Source: Rhodopirellula sp.
GTDB taxonomy: Bacteria; Planctomycetota; Planctomycetia; Pirellulales; Pirellulaceae
Direction: 5' to 3'
Assembly (NCBI GenBank): GCA_002690925.1
Contig: NZGD01000256.1
Span: forward strand, 1-64,000
Length of the DNA stretch: 64,000 nt
Within the stretch, counting starts at the first letter, position 1. Every line of letters begins with the position of its first letter. The notes under the pieces were generated by a model. That model was not told the origin of the DNA. It made no database searches and worked only from the letters and a program-made list of their open reading frames with translations. This document shows, piece after piece, positions 1-10,179 of this stretch. Position numbers and translations under genes: made by a program.

Positions 1-195
1 ACTGCATTAAAATCTGATGCATCGCCACCGCCCATCGAAGGTTCTTCTGTAGGACCAGAATTAATTCTTCATAACAGCGCATCCCTGTGATGCACTCGAC
101 AGAAAACTCCGGCCACGTCTCCCAAGTCGATAAAAATTCCTCTGCCGCAACAGCAACGAAGAAAATAGCAATCCAATTGAAGTAAAATTGAGCAC

Positions 196-2607
196 ATGAT
201 TAAGAGAATGTTATTGGAATCCTCGCTGGCTTTAAGACTTTCAATCTGTGGCATCTTGCTGGCATGCATGCATGACTGGGCGTGCGGTGATATTCAACCT
301 GACGTGAACACATTTCAGCAAAAGGTCAAACCGCTGCTTGAAAAATACTGCGTGGAATGTCACGGGCCACAGGATTTCGAGGGCAAGATACGTATCGACA
401 ACATCGATCCGAATATCGTTTCCGGCCAACACTCTGGAAAATGGGAAGACATTCGAGAAGCTTTCAACTCCGGCGAAATGCCGCCCGAAGATCGCCCACA
501 ACCGACGCTTACTGAACGATCAGTGATCACCACGTGGGTCGACACCGAATTCAAAAAATCCAAGCAATACGGAAACTCTGGCAAACGAGGCAGCGTACGA
601 CGCTTGACTCGATATGAACTGCAATATGCCCTTGAGGATTTGCTGAAAATATCGGTAGCAAATGAAGTCAGCGCACTTCCCGAAGAGGGCACGAGCGTCG
701 AAACCGGATTAAAGAACAATTCCCGACTGCTCATGATCAGCGGGCCGCACCTCGAATCCTACTTGAACGTTGTACTGTCTGTGATTCAAAGAATGAAGCA
801 GATTGCGGCGTTTGAGCCTTATTCCGAGAAGGTTGATATTGCAAACCTGGATACCGCACCGGCCGTTACTTTTGCGTCCGAAGGTCGCAAGAACAAACCG
901 CCTGTGGGCAAAGTTGAACGTGCTGGCAAAGGGGTATTAATTAACCAAGGTGGATACCTTGATCTGCCCATTCGCTCCATTTCCAAATACATGTTCCAAA
1001 CATCTCTAACAGCAAAAGCAGAGAAACCTGGAAAGCTGCAAGTCGCCATCGGCTTCACTCACTCGGAGGTCGACCCACGCCAGAAAACGGCGGTGCTTGG
1101 AGACATCAGCATAGAAAAGAGTGATGTATTACGTACCTACTCACTGAACTCCCATCCGGAGATGCTACCGACAGAAATGACACGAGCGTTAGACCGCCCA
1201 TTTTTCATTCGCATCACGAATCGAGGTTCGCAGCCGATTTACTTGGATGCTTTTGACTACGAAGGAAACGTCAACACTGAGTTGACCGAGAGTCTGATAC
1301 CAGCAGACATCAGTGACATTGCAGATCACCTACGCCACCGCATTCACAACTTCGTTGAGAAAGCATTTCGACGTTCTCCAAGTGAGGCAGAGTTTCAAAA
1401 ATATTACAGCATCTATCAAGCACACAGTCGTGATGAGGACGCAATCACCGCTCTGTTGAGCACCTATAAAGAAATACTGTGTTCACCCAGTTTCTTGTAC
1501 CTGGGTATTCCCGGAGAGCTATCTGACACCGATGCAGTGAACTACAAGTTAGCCGAGAGGTTGGCGATCTTTCTGTGGTGTTCAGTACCGGATCAATCCT
1601 TGCTGGAATCCGCGTCAGCAGGTGAATTAACCATGCCCTCTACCCTGGCGTCACACGTTGAACGAATGCTCCGTGATGAAAAGTCACGAAGGTGGGTTGA
1701 ACACTTCACCGACCAATGGCTTCAGACTTCTAAACTGTTCAACGTCGCGGTCGACAAAAACTACTATCCCAGATTCAAAACTTCCTTGAAGGAGCTCATG
1801 CGTTGGGAAACGGTGGAGTCAGTCAACGATGTTTTCCGAAATGGTTCACCCGCACTTGATCTTCTGGATGCTAATCATGTTTTTGTGAATCAGACATTGG
1901 CTGCGTTCTACAAAATGAAAGGAGTCAAGGGAACCGAATTCAAGAAAGTTGTGGTGAACAAGAATACGAATCGTGGCGGGCTATTAACCCAAGGAACCTT
2001 TCTCGTTGGCAACTCTGACGGGATGAATTCACACGCCATTCTGCGAGGTGTGTGGTTGGCCACCGTGATCCTGAACGACGCACCCCCGGAACCACCCAAG
2101 AACGTGCCTCCCTTAGACGACAGCATTCCAGATTTCAACAAGTTGACACTCAACGAGAAACTGTTTGCCCACCGCAGTAACACGGCTTGCAAGAGTTGTC
2201 ATCAAAAAATCGATCCTTGGGGCATTCCGTTCGAGAACTTTGATGCAAGCGGCGCCTGGCGCGAAAAGGTGCTCGTCGTTTCCAAGGCGGAAAATGGGCA
2301 AAAGAAAGCAAAGAAGCCAAGCTTCAATCGGGACTATATCCCCATTCAGCGCCAATCGACATTGCCAGACCAAGTCGACATTGATGGTGTGAGTGAGCTC
2401 AAACACTATCTCGTCACACATCGAAAACACGACTTTGCACAAAGTCTTGTGGAACGGCTTCTGGCTTACGCGCTGTCACGAGACCTCGATTACCATGATG
2501 AAGATCTGATAAAACAGTTAGTCGAGCGTTTCGAAGCCGACAATTACTCTGTACCCATCTTGATTCGCGAAATCGTCCAAAGTGAACGATTCCACCGAGG
2601 ATATTAG
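196..2607 (+). CDS. DUF1592/DUF1588-family planctomycete cytochrome c-like protein (pair 1)
   Basis: 803 aa, exported: a hydrophobic signal segment spans about residues 10-30. A planctomycete-type cytochrome c motif CVECH lies at about 52-56, followed by the DUF1587, DUF1595, DUF1592, DUF1588 and DUF1585 block order usual for this family. A second CxxCH (CKSCH, with KIDPWG following) sits near residue 665. Domain order is assigned by recognition of family-typical segments, not by a search. The family is very common in Planctomycetes and is presumed to carry haem and act in the periplasm; its reaction is unknown. The stop codon is 4 bases before the start of the DUF1552 gene at 2612, so the two are almost certainly co-transcribed. 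Two similar pairs occur at 27026-30351 and 43023-46718. Confidence 0.93.
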   Translation: MIKRMLLESSLALRLSICGILLACMHDWACGDIQPDVNTFQQKVKPLLEKYCVECHGPQDFEGKIRIDNIDPNIVSGQHSGKWEDIREAFNSGEMPPEDRPQPTLTERSVITTWVDTEFKKSKQYGNSGKRGSVRRLTRYELQYALEDLLKISVANEVSALPEEGTSVETGLKNNSRLLMISGPHLESYLNVVLSVIQRMKQIAAFEPYSEKVDIANLDTAPAVTFASEGRKNKPPVGKVERAGKGVLINQGGYLDLPIRSISKYMFQTSLTAKAEKPGKLQVAIGFTHSEVDPRQKTAVLGDISIEKSDVLRTYSLNSHPEMLPTEMTRALDRPFFIRITNRGSQPIYLDAFDYEGNVNTELTESLIPADISDIADHLRHRIHNFVEKAFRRSPSEAEFQKYYSIYQAHSRDEDAITALLSTYKEILCSPSFLYLGIPGELSDTDAVNYKLAERLAIFLWCSVPDQSLLESASAGELTMPSTLASHVERMLRDEKSRRWVEHFTDQWLQTSKLFNVAVDKNYYPRFKTSLKELMRWETVESVNDVFRNGSPALDLLDANHVFVNQTLAAFYKMKGVKGTEFKKVVVNKNTNRGGLLTQGTFLVGNSDGMNSHAILRGVWLATVILNDAPPEPPKNVPPLDDSIPDFNKLTLNEKLFAHRSNTACKSCHQKIDPWGIPFENFDASGAWREKVLVVSKAENGQKKAKKPSFNRDYIPIQRQSTLPDQVDIDGVSELKHYLVTHRKHDFAQSLVERLLAYALSRDLDYHDEDLIKQLVERFEADNYSVPILIREIVQSERFHRGY

Positions 2608-2611
2608 TGCA

Positions 2612-3955
2612 ATGGCCATGAAGACCTGGCATCTACAACGACGGACATTTTTGCGGGGGACGGGAGTCTCTCTTGCACTCCCATTCATGAATGCGATGGC
2701 GGCGGGAAGCGAGGAAAAAGCGCTCCGAAGCCTGCCAAAAAGAGCAGCTTTCATCTTCTTTCCAAACGGAGTGAGTCTTCCACCAGAAAAAGATCCACAG
2801 CACAAGGATTGGTACTGGTTCCCCAAGGGAGCAGGAAGAACTTACGAATTCAGAACCAGTCAAGCTGCGCTCAATCCGTTCCGTGAAAAAATCTCTGTCA
2901 TATCCGGACTCTCACATCCCCAAAATCGCAATAGCGGTGACGCTCATGTGAATCCCACAGGATTCATGACATCCAAAGATATCGTGAAAGGAAAAACAAG
3001 CGTCAATTCCATCTCGATCGATCAGGTCATCAGTGATTTCCACAGTGGTCAAACGCAGTTGGCGTCGATGCCTCTATCGACGGTGGGCGGAGTTGGCAAT
3101 TTGAGTCGAACCTACACGCTGTCTTTTGACAAGAACGGAAAGGGAATTCCGGCGTGGTCAAACCTGAAGGAAATTTACGAGAGGATGTATGTTGCCAATA
3201 GTCCTGCAGCCAAGGCCCGCTTGCGCGAAAAGACACACCTTCTCAATGAAATTTACCGGGATGCCAAAGATCTCAAGCGAAACTTGGGGCAAGAGGATCA
3301 AGCGACACTCGACGAATACCTGGCATCCATCGCAGAATTGGAGAAAAAAGTCGCCAACGACAAATTGTGGACCGACAAGGGAGTTCAAGTTGAGGCACCA
3401 GAGATGAATTTGGAGATTGAGTTCACCGATGTGGAGAACTACATACGGACGATGTACGACTTGATGTACCTCGCTTTCAAATCAGACATCACGCGTGTCG
3501 CGACCTATCAAATTGCATCCGAAGGTGGAACTGCACCGACCAATAACCTCTCCAAACATATTGGCATCAGCAAAGACCTTCACCAATTAAGTCACTCTGC
3601 AGCCAAGGGCAAAGACGGCTTCAAGGATTGGGGCCTATGGGATCAATTTGTAGCCCGACAACTGGCCTATTTCATCAAGCGGCTTGGGGATGCAAAAGAA
3701 GGAGACGGCTCTCTTCTTGATCGCTGCTTGGTCTTCCAAGGTGCAGCAACCTCCAAGGTCCACGACAATACAAACTTTCCCCTGATTCTTGCCGGTGGAA
3801 CAAAGATGGGGCACAAAGCTGGCCAGTTTGTCACTTACGACGAACAAACAAATGCCTTGTCCAACCTGTTTGTCAGAATTGCCAATTCGATGGATGTTCC
3901 CATCGAGAATTTCGGCGATAGTTCTGGGATACCAATGAACGAACTCTTTGTATAA
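2612..3955 (+). CDS. DUF1552 domain protein with Tat-like signal (pair 1)
   Basis: 447 aa from the ATG at 2612. The open frame runs upstream to 2582, but that would overlap the preceding gene. The 2612 start places a twin-arginine motif (RRTFLRG) near residue 9 followed by a hydrophobic stretch, which is a typical exported N-terminus for this family; ATG 2618 is an alternative. The body matches DUF1552, the usual partner of DUF1592 cytochrome-like proteins: an early FFPNGV segment, a central block of charged helices and a late block around GHKAGQ. The function of the family is not established. Since both partners are exported and adjacent, they probably act together in the periplasm. Confidence 0.92.
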   Translation: MAMKTWHLQRRTFLRGTGVSLALPFMNAMAAGSEEKALRSLPKRAAFIFFPNGVSLPPEKDPQHKDWYWFPKGAGRTYEFRTSQAALNPFREKISVISGLSHPQNRNSGDAHVNPTGFMTSKDIVKGKTSVNSISIDQVISDFHSGQTQLASMPLSTVGGVGNLSRTYTLSFDKNGKGIPAWSNLKEIYERMYVANSPAAKARLREKTHLLNEIYRDAKDLKRNLGQEDQATLDEYLASIAELEKKVANDKLWTDKGVQVEAPEMNLEIEFTDVENYIRTMYDLMYLAFKSDITRVATYQIASEGGTAPTNNLSKHIGISKDLHQLSHSAAKGKDGFKDWGLWDQFVARQLAYFIKRLGDAKEGDGSLLDRCLVFQGAATSKVHDNTNFPLILAGGTKMGHKAGQFVTYDEQTNALSNLFVRIANSMDVPIENFGDSSGIPMNELFV

Positions 3956-4065
3956 AGCGGTTGCTCTCACGCGTCGACTGAATTCCGAAGTGTGTAGCAT
4001 GGTAAAATCATGTGCACGCCGATTTAGAGACACAAAGAACAATACGGCATTCGTGCAATGCGGCC

Positions 4066-4791
4066 TTAACAACCCTCACGTAGTCGCTCACCAAACGAAT
4101 CATCAAGCTCTTCAATACGACGGATCTTGGCAACAGTGGTTTCAATATCATATTCAACACGTCGGAACATCAATTGCTGATCATCCATGACGACGTAACA
4201 AGCTCGGCAATCTCCATCGCGTGGTTGCCCTACAGAACCCACGTTGATCATGACTTTGTCATCGTTGAACGTGTAACCCTGTTCAATGTTTTTCGGTCTT
4301 AAAAAGTGAGACTGACTGAACACACCAGGTATATGCGTATGCCCTTGCAAACAACAGTGGTCAAATCGATCAAATAAATCAGACATCTTGATAGGATTCT
4401 GAACATCCATGGGAAGAACGTATTCGTTCGTTGGCTCTTTGGGTGACCCATGCACAAGCAGCATTCGTTGTTCCTGATAACAACGGGGAAGTCCACGCAG
4501 AAATGCATGGTCCTCTTCTCGCAATTGCTCACGTGTCCACTCCACCGCCCGCAATGCTGACGAGCCAAACCCATCCGGGTCTGCACCAGCGAAGACAGCC
4601 TCGTCATGATTTCCCAAAATGCAAATCGCGACAGATTTCATTTCTTGCAGGCATTCCCGAGGATTGGGTCCGTAGCCGACAATGTCACCCAAGCAATAGA
4701 TTCGCTCGATTCCCTGTTGGTGAATATCTGCGAGAACTGCAGTCAACGCTTCATGATTGCTGTGTATGTCGCTAATCAAAGCTCGTTTCAA
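4066..4791 (-). CDS. Calcineurin-like metallophosphoesterase (YfcE/MJ0936-like)
   Basis: 241 aa with the full set of metallophosphoesterase motifs: DIHSN at residues 8-12, GDIVGYG at about 35-41, GNHDE at 60-64, a VHGSP motif and GHTHIPG. This is the compact predicted-phosphodiesterase branch, which binds two metal ions and hydrolyses phosphate esters; the substrate cannot be told from sequence. There is no signal peptide, so it is cytoplasmic. It converges with the DUF1552 gene and stands alone. A second, differently built phosphoesterase lies at about 25877-26773. Confidence 0.9.
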   Translation of the reverse strand: MKRALISDIHSNHEALTAVLADIHQQGIERIYCLGDIVGYGPNPRECLQEMKSVAICILGNHDEAVFAGADPDGFGSSALRAVEWTREQLREEDHAFLRGLPRCYQEQRMLLVHGSPKEPTNEYVLPMDVQNPIKMSDLFDRFDHCCLQGHTHIPGVFSQSHFLRPKNIEQGYTFNDDKVMINVGSVGQPRDGDCRACYVVMDDQQLMFRRVEYDIETTVAKIRRIEELDDSFGERLREGC

Positions 4792-4841
4792 AGTTCACCT
4801 GGCGATTGGGATTGTGCAATCATATTTATGTTCATTTGTCC

Positions 4842-4860
4842 ACGAGGCATTGCGCCTCGT
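4842..4860. other. Short hairpin in divergent intergenic region
   Basis: The 358-base gap 4792-5149 between the divergent phosphoesterase and PQQ genes has no credible ORF. It contains a perfect 7-bp inverted repeat (ACGAGGC / GCCTCGT) with a 5-base loop, followed on the plus strand by four T. No gene ends into it on either strand, so it is more likely a leader hairpin or chance than a terminator. Promoters for both genes should lie in this gap. Confidence 0.3.
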
Positions 4861-5149
4861 TTTCCAGATTTAGAACCGCCGAGTCTATCACAAGCGTCAA
4901 CCTGAATTGCAAGCTGAAACGAAACAGTGCCTGTTCGACTACTCGCTATGGTCTGGCAGTGAAATTGGCCAATAGGACCCTTCACTGAGAAAGTCAGGCG
5001 ATCAGGATGCCCGAGACATCGACCATGTTTCCCCTACCACTGTGCAGCAACAGAATTTAAGCTGTCAGGGTGCGTGCAAGGTGACTCAAGTCAGATTCTG
5101 TGTCACACAGGTTGCTTAATCCCCCGACGGAATTCACTCGGATTAGTTC

Positions 5150-6406
5150 ATGAAGTTCTTTCTAGTTTTTGCCGGTCTTTTTGTTTTTCAACTTTCGCTG
5201 CCTGCAGCCGAATGGAACCAATACCGCGGCCCCGCTGGTGACGGAAAGTCATCCGAGTCCATTGACTCAGATCGGTTTCAATCAGGGATGCAAAGAGCGG
5301 TATGGAAAGTGCCAACCACACTGGGCTTCAGTTCCTTTGCAGTCTCTGGTGATACCGTTTACACGGTAGTCACTCGTAAGCATGAGGGTGAGGATCGCGA
5401 AACATGTATCGCGATCGACTCGTCAACAGGTAACGAACGGTGGGCGGTCCCGTTAAGTGCCAGCGATTACGGGCATGACGGAGGCAATGCTGGTGCGCGT
5501 GATAATCGGGGTGGCGATGGTCCCCGCAATACCCCCACGGTCGACAATAAACATGTCTACGTCTACGACGGACGACTTGTTTTGAACTGTCTCAACGCAA
5601 CCGATGGTTCGGTCGTTTGGAGACATGATATCGTCAAGGAATTTTCCGGACGCCACATCAAGTGGTACAACGCAACTTCCCCGTTATTGCACGGCAACAT
5701 GCTATACGTCAGTGGTGGCGGACCAGGCGAAACCTTTCTTGCATTTGACAAGGATACAGGAAAAGTTCGGTGGAAGACGGGTGATGATTTAATGACTCAT
5801 GCCACACCTCACATCGCGACCATCAAGGGGAAACCACAAGTTGTCTTTTTCATGCAATCAGGTCTCGTTGCTTTAGCCGCAGACACAGGCGAGCTCACTT
5901 GGACATCCCAGTTCCCGTTTAGCGTATCAACAGCCGCGTCCCCGGTTTCCGAGGGCAACCAGATTTACTGCTCAGCCGGTTATGGTGTAGGTGCGGGACT
6001 TTTCTCTGTGAATGAATCGAAAGAGGCAGAAGAAATCTGGTTCAAGCCAAATGAACTGATGAATCACTGGAGCACCCCAGTCATCCACAATGGACACTTG
6101 TACGGAATTTTCGAATTCAAAAAGTATGGCCGAGCACCATTGCAATGTGTTGAGCTGCATACAGGTGAAATCAAATGGTCACATCCAGGCTTCGGCCCCG
6201 GCAATTGCATTCTGGTCGATGACCAGTTGGTTGTTTTGTCTGATGCTGGCAAAGTCACACTAGTGAAAGCAACGCCCGAGGCGTACAAGGAGTTGGGAAG
6301 CGCCCAAGCAATCACCGGAAAATGCTGGTCAACACCAGCATTCAGCGATGGTCGACTCTATGTACGAAGCACCCAAGAGGGGGCCTGTTTTGACCTGTCA
6401 AAATAA
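5150..6406 (+). CDS. Secreted PQQ-like beta-propeller protein
   Basis: 418 aa. The signal peptide is about residues 1-19, ending near LPAAEW. It is followed by the WNQYRGPAGDGKS opening that marks planctomycete outer PQQ-like/quinoprotein propellers. Repeating blades carry the motif of a conserved Trp plus Ala-x-Asp-x-x-Thr-Gly (AIDSSTGNERW, AFDKDTGKVRW, ALAADTGELTW). These fit a BamB/PQQ-like fold; none of the cofactor-binding residues of true quinoprotein dehydrogenases is obvious. It is probably periplasmic and acts as a binding scaffold or in redox. It is monocistronic as far as seen, and a related protein is at 22463-24019. Confidence 0.88.
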   Translation: MKFFLVFAGLFVFQLSLPAAEWNQYRGPAGDGKSSESIDSDRFQSGMQRAVWKVPTTLGFSSFAVSGDTVYTVVTRKHEGEDRETCIAIDSSTGNERWAVPLSASDYGHDGGNAGARDNRGGDGPRNTPTVDNKHVYVYDGRLVLNCLNATDGSVVWRHDIVKEFSGRHIKWYNATSPLLHGNMLYVSGGGPGETFLAFDKDTGKVRWKTGDDLMTHATPHIATIKGKPQVVFFMQSGLVALAADTGELTWTSQFPFSVSTAASPVSEGNQIYCSAGYGVGAGLFSVNESKEAEEIWFKPNELMNHWSTPVIHNGHLYGIFEFKKYGRAPLQCVELHTGEIKWSHPGFGPGNCILVDDQLVVLSDAGKVTLVKATPEAYKELGSAQAITGKCWSTPAFSDGRLYVRSTQEGACFDLSK

Positions 6407-6663
6407 AGTCTTGGCAGACCACCTTGTGAGTCTTGTGTGCTAGTATCCATTAGTAATCTCAAGTCCTGATCTTTTGGACCTGAACCACTGTGACTCAAAG
6501 AAGCTCAGATCAACAAGCATGGCTGAGGGTCCCGAAAAAACATCCCTCACGTCAGGAAAATCCCGCCTGCGGTGAATATCACATAAGACTTCATACTTTT
6601 CTGAACCAACAACAGTCTGCACGACGATCGTAACACTTCCTCAATTCACCTAGACGATCTGGT

Positions 6664-8601
6664 CTATTTGTTGCGTGCCGCCAAAATCTGTGACAGCCAA
6701 TCTTCTTTGGAATCGTCACGCTTGAGGTTCCAATACGCGAGACCACCATAGTATTGGATCTGCACCGACTTGATTCGATCATGCTCTGAAACCAACAGTT
6801 TGATTGGTTTTCCTTGCACCGCCTGCTCAACTGAACTCAGCATGCGATTGGTGCTCCATTTGTGATCACCCACAGCGACAATCGTTTGTCGAGGAGCCAA
6901 CATTGCTTTATCTGCGGGGCTATCAAGCAACACATTCTTAACCTCACCTGAGGATGAGAAGGAAACCCCCAGTGAGTCCAGCAAGTCAACACCAGACCTT
7001 TGACGAAATGTACTGGCCGGGATCTTTGGTTTCTGATTGGTGATTTCAAAACTGTAACCCAAAAGACTCGCCACCTCCGGATCAAATTGCTGCTGAAACG
7101 ACTCTATCCGGCGAGATATCAAACCATCCCAATCAAAGGGTGCCACCGCATGAAGCTGCTTGACAACTTCGCTTCGATCGAAGCCGGCTGGCTGCTTCAC
7201 CGATCGTTGTGATTTAAAAAACGAGTGACAAAAATCATCTAATGATTTATTGCCATTTGTCAGATGTCGTATTCTCGCATCGGCTTCCAACCAAAACAGC
7301 ATTCCTTCCATGTAGTAATCCTGGCTCCGTCTTAGCCCACCCCAACTCGGGCTCGCACCTCGGAGGATATGTGATGCAGCCGCCGTGTCTGCAAGTGTCC
7401 GCCACTGTCGGCCCTGTTGGTTCATGGCATTTCGAAGTTCTACCAAGAGCCGATTCTTGAATTCCTCATCACTCATCATACCGCTTCTTGCTTCTACCAA
7501 CTCTCCCAAGTACTGAGTAAGCCCCTCGTAAACCCAAAGCAACTCGGTGTCTTTTGCCGTATGAAAATCACTCGTCAGCATTCCCTCAGGGCGTCGAAAC
7601 TTGCCGCACCAAGCGTGCAGATATTCATGGGGAACCAAAAGACGATCCCAACCTTTCAGCGCACTCACCGATTTCAGTGACGACGGTGGCAAGATATTGA
7701 AGGTGGAACGTGCGTGTTCAAGACCGTTCTTGGGCAATGCATCGGAAACCCCAAGTAAAATATCAAATTGGTCAAAGGGATGAGATCCAATCAGATATGA
7801 CGTCTGCCGCACCATTTCTGCATACTTCTTGACGACCTCGTCGCTGATACTTTCCGCAGATTTGTTGTCAGAGAAGACATGAAGCGTGTGCGGAGGCGAA
7901 AGCGAAGTGTCTGTGACAAGATCAAAACGACGGTAGTACCTACCAAGCATCAGAGGACTGTCCACTAGCGTCCGCAGACTGACAGGACGGAACGAGCGTA
8001 CATATTCTTCTTTCGCATCACTCGCCGACATAGCCAAGGCAGAAGCTACTTCCCATTGAATGGGAAGACGCATGCTCACGCCAATCTGTTGTTCATCCAC
8101 ATCAGCCCCGTCGGGATAAAGCAGCAAGCAACTTGGGTTCACAACTCCGATGGATCCAGCAAAAAAACAATCATGACCAAAGGATGTGGTTGTCGGCTGG
8201 TTCACAACATAGCGCACAGAGACATGAACTTCGTTGGATCCACGGGGTACTTCGACCTCCAAACGGTAAACCTCGCCCGGCGTCCGTCTCCAGTTCAAAC
8301 GCTTACCATCCGCGTCATGGATTTGAAGGCCGGCAATATTTGCGATGGGGCCACCGGGCCCGTGGGACCCCGGCACCCACTTTGGATACCAAAGCGATAT
8401 CTTCCCCGCCTTCGCGGTCGCAGCAACGGGGATTTGCAGCGTCGCTTCAATCAAACCCCGGCTTGGTTTGCTGCAATCGATTAGCAAATGCATCAAATTG
8501 GAAGCGTCTTTTTTTTCCTGAGCGGAAACTACGTTCGTCCCAGCGACCACCGCAGCAAGCAGCATAAAGAGTAGAACTTTTCCAATAAGCGAATCATACA
8601 T
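6664..8601 (-). CDS. M61-family (glycyl aminopeptidase-like) metallopeptidase with PDZ domain
   Basis: 645 aa from the ATG at 8601, chosen because it begins directly with a signal peptide (about residues 1-27, ending NVVSAQ); the open frame extends to 8694 without a good reason. M61 features are an N-terminal beta domain, the GLEHARS motif, the zinc motif HEYLH at about residues 325-329 followed by AWCGKFRRP, and a downstream Glu in WVYEGLTQY. The C-terminal part (about 530-640) looks like a PDZ domain with a DSPADKAML motif. Family members are secreted zinc peptidases. It converges with the PQQ gene. Confidence 0.85.
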   Translation of the reverse strand: MYDSLIGKVLLFMLLAAVVAGTNVVSAQEKKDASNLMHLLIDCSKPSRGLIEATLQIPVAATAKAGKISLWYPKWVPGSHGPGGPIANIAGLQIHDADGKRLNWRRTPGEVYRLEVEVPRGSNEVHVSVRYVVNQPTTTSFGHDCFFAGSIGVVNPSCLLLYPDGADVDEQQIGVSMRLPIQWEVASALAMSASDAKEEYVRSFRPVSLRTLVDSPLMLGRYYRRFDLVTDTSLSPPHTLHVFSDNKSAESISDEVVKKYAEMVRQTSYLIGSHPFDQFDILLGVSDALPKNGLEHARSTFNILPPSSLKSVSALKGWDRLLVPHEYLHAWCGKFRRPEGMLTSDFHTAKDTELLWVYEGLTQYLGELVEARSGMMSDEEFKNRLLVELRNAMNQQGRQWRTLADTAAASHILRGASPSWGGLRRSQDYYMEGMLFWLEADARIRHLTNGNKSLDDFCHSFFKSQRSVKQPAGFDRSEVVKQLHAVAPFDWDGLISRRIESFQQQFDPEVASLLGYSFEITNQKPKIPASTFRQRSGVDLLDSLGVSFSSSGEVKNVLLDSPADKAMLAPRQTIVAVGDHKWSTNRMLSSVEQAVQGKPIKLLVSEHDRIKSVQIQYYGGLAYWNLKRDDSKEDWLSQILAARNK

Positions 8602-9144
8602 GGCGTTTTTTTGCTGAACGAAAATAGGGATTGAACCTCCACTTTGCATCGCGGACAGACAGGTTTCAACGAGAAAAGAAACGAATTGAACCATTCGGTA
8701 CGCGAGAAAGTAAAAAGGGGATCATTTTGAGGCAAACGAGGGTATGCAGACCTTAATTGAACAAGATTGTCCGGCAGTTAGCACCGACGGGTGGTCTCGC
8801 CACTGCTACATGTGACCAAAAGCCCAATTGATTACTTTTTTCCTTTGACAGAAAAATGGACTGATGTCGGGGAATCGTTCACTCCACAAGCAGGCTACAT
8901 CAGCATGACACAGCGAGCAACGCTCGGAATCTGGCTACGAACAATCTTACGACGAGTTCGCATCATTGGACCGAGGACACGAACCGTTGTATGTGGCGTT
9001 TGACTACACCCAACCGCGAGCCCTCTTGAACTTGAGAGCCAGATAACACTCGACACCTGGATGCCAGCATGGTCTCTTTTAATTTGACATCAACCGTTCA
9101 ATATTTCGCTGGCCAATGGTATCGCCCTTACGTTCGATGTTACC
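8602..9144. other. Intergenic region without supported genes
   Basis: About 540 bases between the start of the M61-like peptidase (minus strand) and the end of the desaturase gene (also minus). Short open frames occur on both strands, but none has a recognisable protein pattern or a good ribosome binding site. It should hold the promoter of the peptidase gene and the terminator of the desaturase gene, but I could not pin down either. Confidence 0.5.
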
Positions 9145-10119
9145 TCAGGTACCGCGAAGCCCGTGATCTAAAAAATGATCAGGAGTCAACTGATAGCCGT
9201 TGGCATTTGCGTAACTTTCGTGATCTGTCGCGCCAAGAAATTCGAACACCTCTTTCAGTTGCACGACCGGTGTCTTTTCATCCAATGCTCTAGCACCTGG
9301 AAGATTGTAAAAAGGAATATAACACCACTGATGATGTTCGTAATGCATCCACACGTTGTGGGGAAAGAGCATCTGCTGCAACAACCAATGAGTCTGATAG
9401 CGATGGGTCTCAGCAATGCCACGATGCTCGGTCCATCCCCGCAGTTCGATCAAGGCCCAAAACACTGTTGGAATAGCGATTGCATAAAGACCTAACAGCC
9501 AGAAGCTGTCCAGCATCCACAAAGTCAATGCGAAGCACGCCCACCATATTGGGATTCCAATCCACTCAGTTTTTGTTTGTGGCAGCAGGCTACGAATCAG
9601 CTTTGCATAATCAAGCAGTTGAATTCCTAAACAGCCCTTGATGAATCGCCAAGCAGGGGCGGCTGCTTTCACAGGAATTCTCCACTCGCTAGACTGAAAA
9701 AAATGCCTCTCTGGATCATGCTCTGTACCCAGATGGCGATGATGGCGTTGATGGAAGCGACGATAACCAGCGAGCGATCCGCCTAGCGGCCAAAAACAAA
9801 GCACCATGCCGATGGCATCATTGACCTTCCGCCGCCGAGTCACCGTGTAATGCGCTGCTTCATGCCCCAGAACGCCGAGTGCGTGTTGTCGTGTCCCGAT
9901 CACGAGTACGCTTGCCAGACAGACCCACCAAGTCGGCCAAATCGCTGCACAAAGCATCGCGGCGAGGATGATCATCCAATCCATCCCCAATGCCAAGACC
10001 ATGCGCCAAACCACCGGTACGGCGAGTTGTTTCAACTGACGCTGAACGTCTCTGATACTGACACCAGCCCCCTGCAGTGTACGTTCCCCAGATCGATGGG
10101 TTTTCTTGTTCTGGCTCAT
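9145..10119 (-). CDS. Membrane fatty acid desaturase
   Basis: 324 aa. The three histidine boxes of membrane di-iron desaturases are present: HEAAH at 86-90, HQRHHRH at about 123-129 and HYEHH near residue 278. Hydrophobic segments lie around residues 45-80, 103-115 and 190-225, consistent with a four-helix integral membrane protein. The enzyme would introduce a double bond into acyl chains or a related lipid using oxygen and an electron donor; the position of attack cannot be inferred. A methyltransferase gene lies upstream on the same strand with a roughly 60-base gap, so co-transcription is possible. Confidence 0.9.
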   Translation of the reverse strand: MSQNKKTHRSGERTLQGAGVSIRDVQRQLKQLAVPVVWRMVLALGMDWMIILAAMLCAAIWPTWWVCLASVLVIGTRQHALGVLGHEAAHYTVTRRRKVNDAIGMVLCFWPLGGSLAGYRRFHQRHHRHLGTEHDPERHFFQSSEWRIPVKAAAPAWRFIKGCLGIQLLDYAKLIRSLLPQTKTEWIGIPIWWACFALTLWMLDSFWLLGLYAIAIPTVFWALIELRGWTEHRGIAETHRYQTHWLLQQMLFPHNVWMHYEHHQWCYIPFYNLPGARALDEKTPVVQLKEVFEFLGATDHESYANANGYQLTPDHFLDHGLRGT

Positions 10120-10179
10120 GGCTGTGTTCTCGCGCTAGGTTGTTAGTTCAGGTGAGAGGTATTTTTCAAATGACCTGAG

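Noticed and set aside
1-195. Possible gene at the left edge
   Set aside because: No frame with motifs or a ribosome binding site; the minus-strand frame overlaps the first gene and is likely a shadow.
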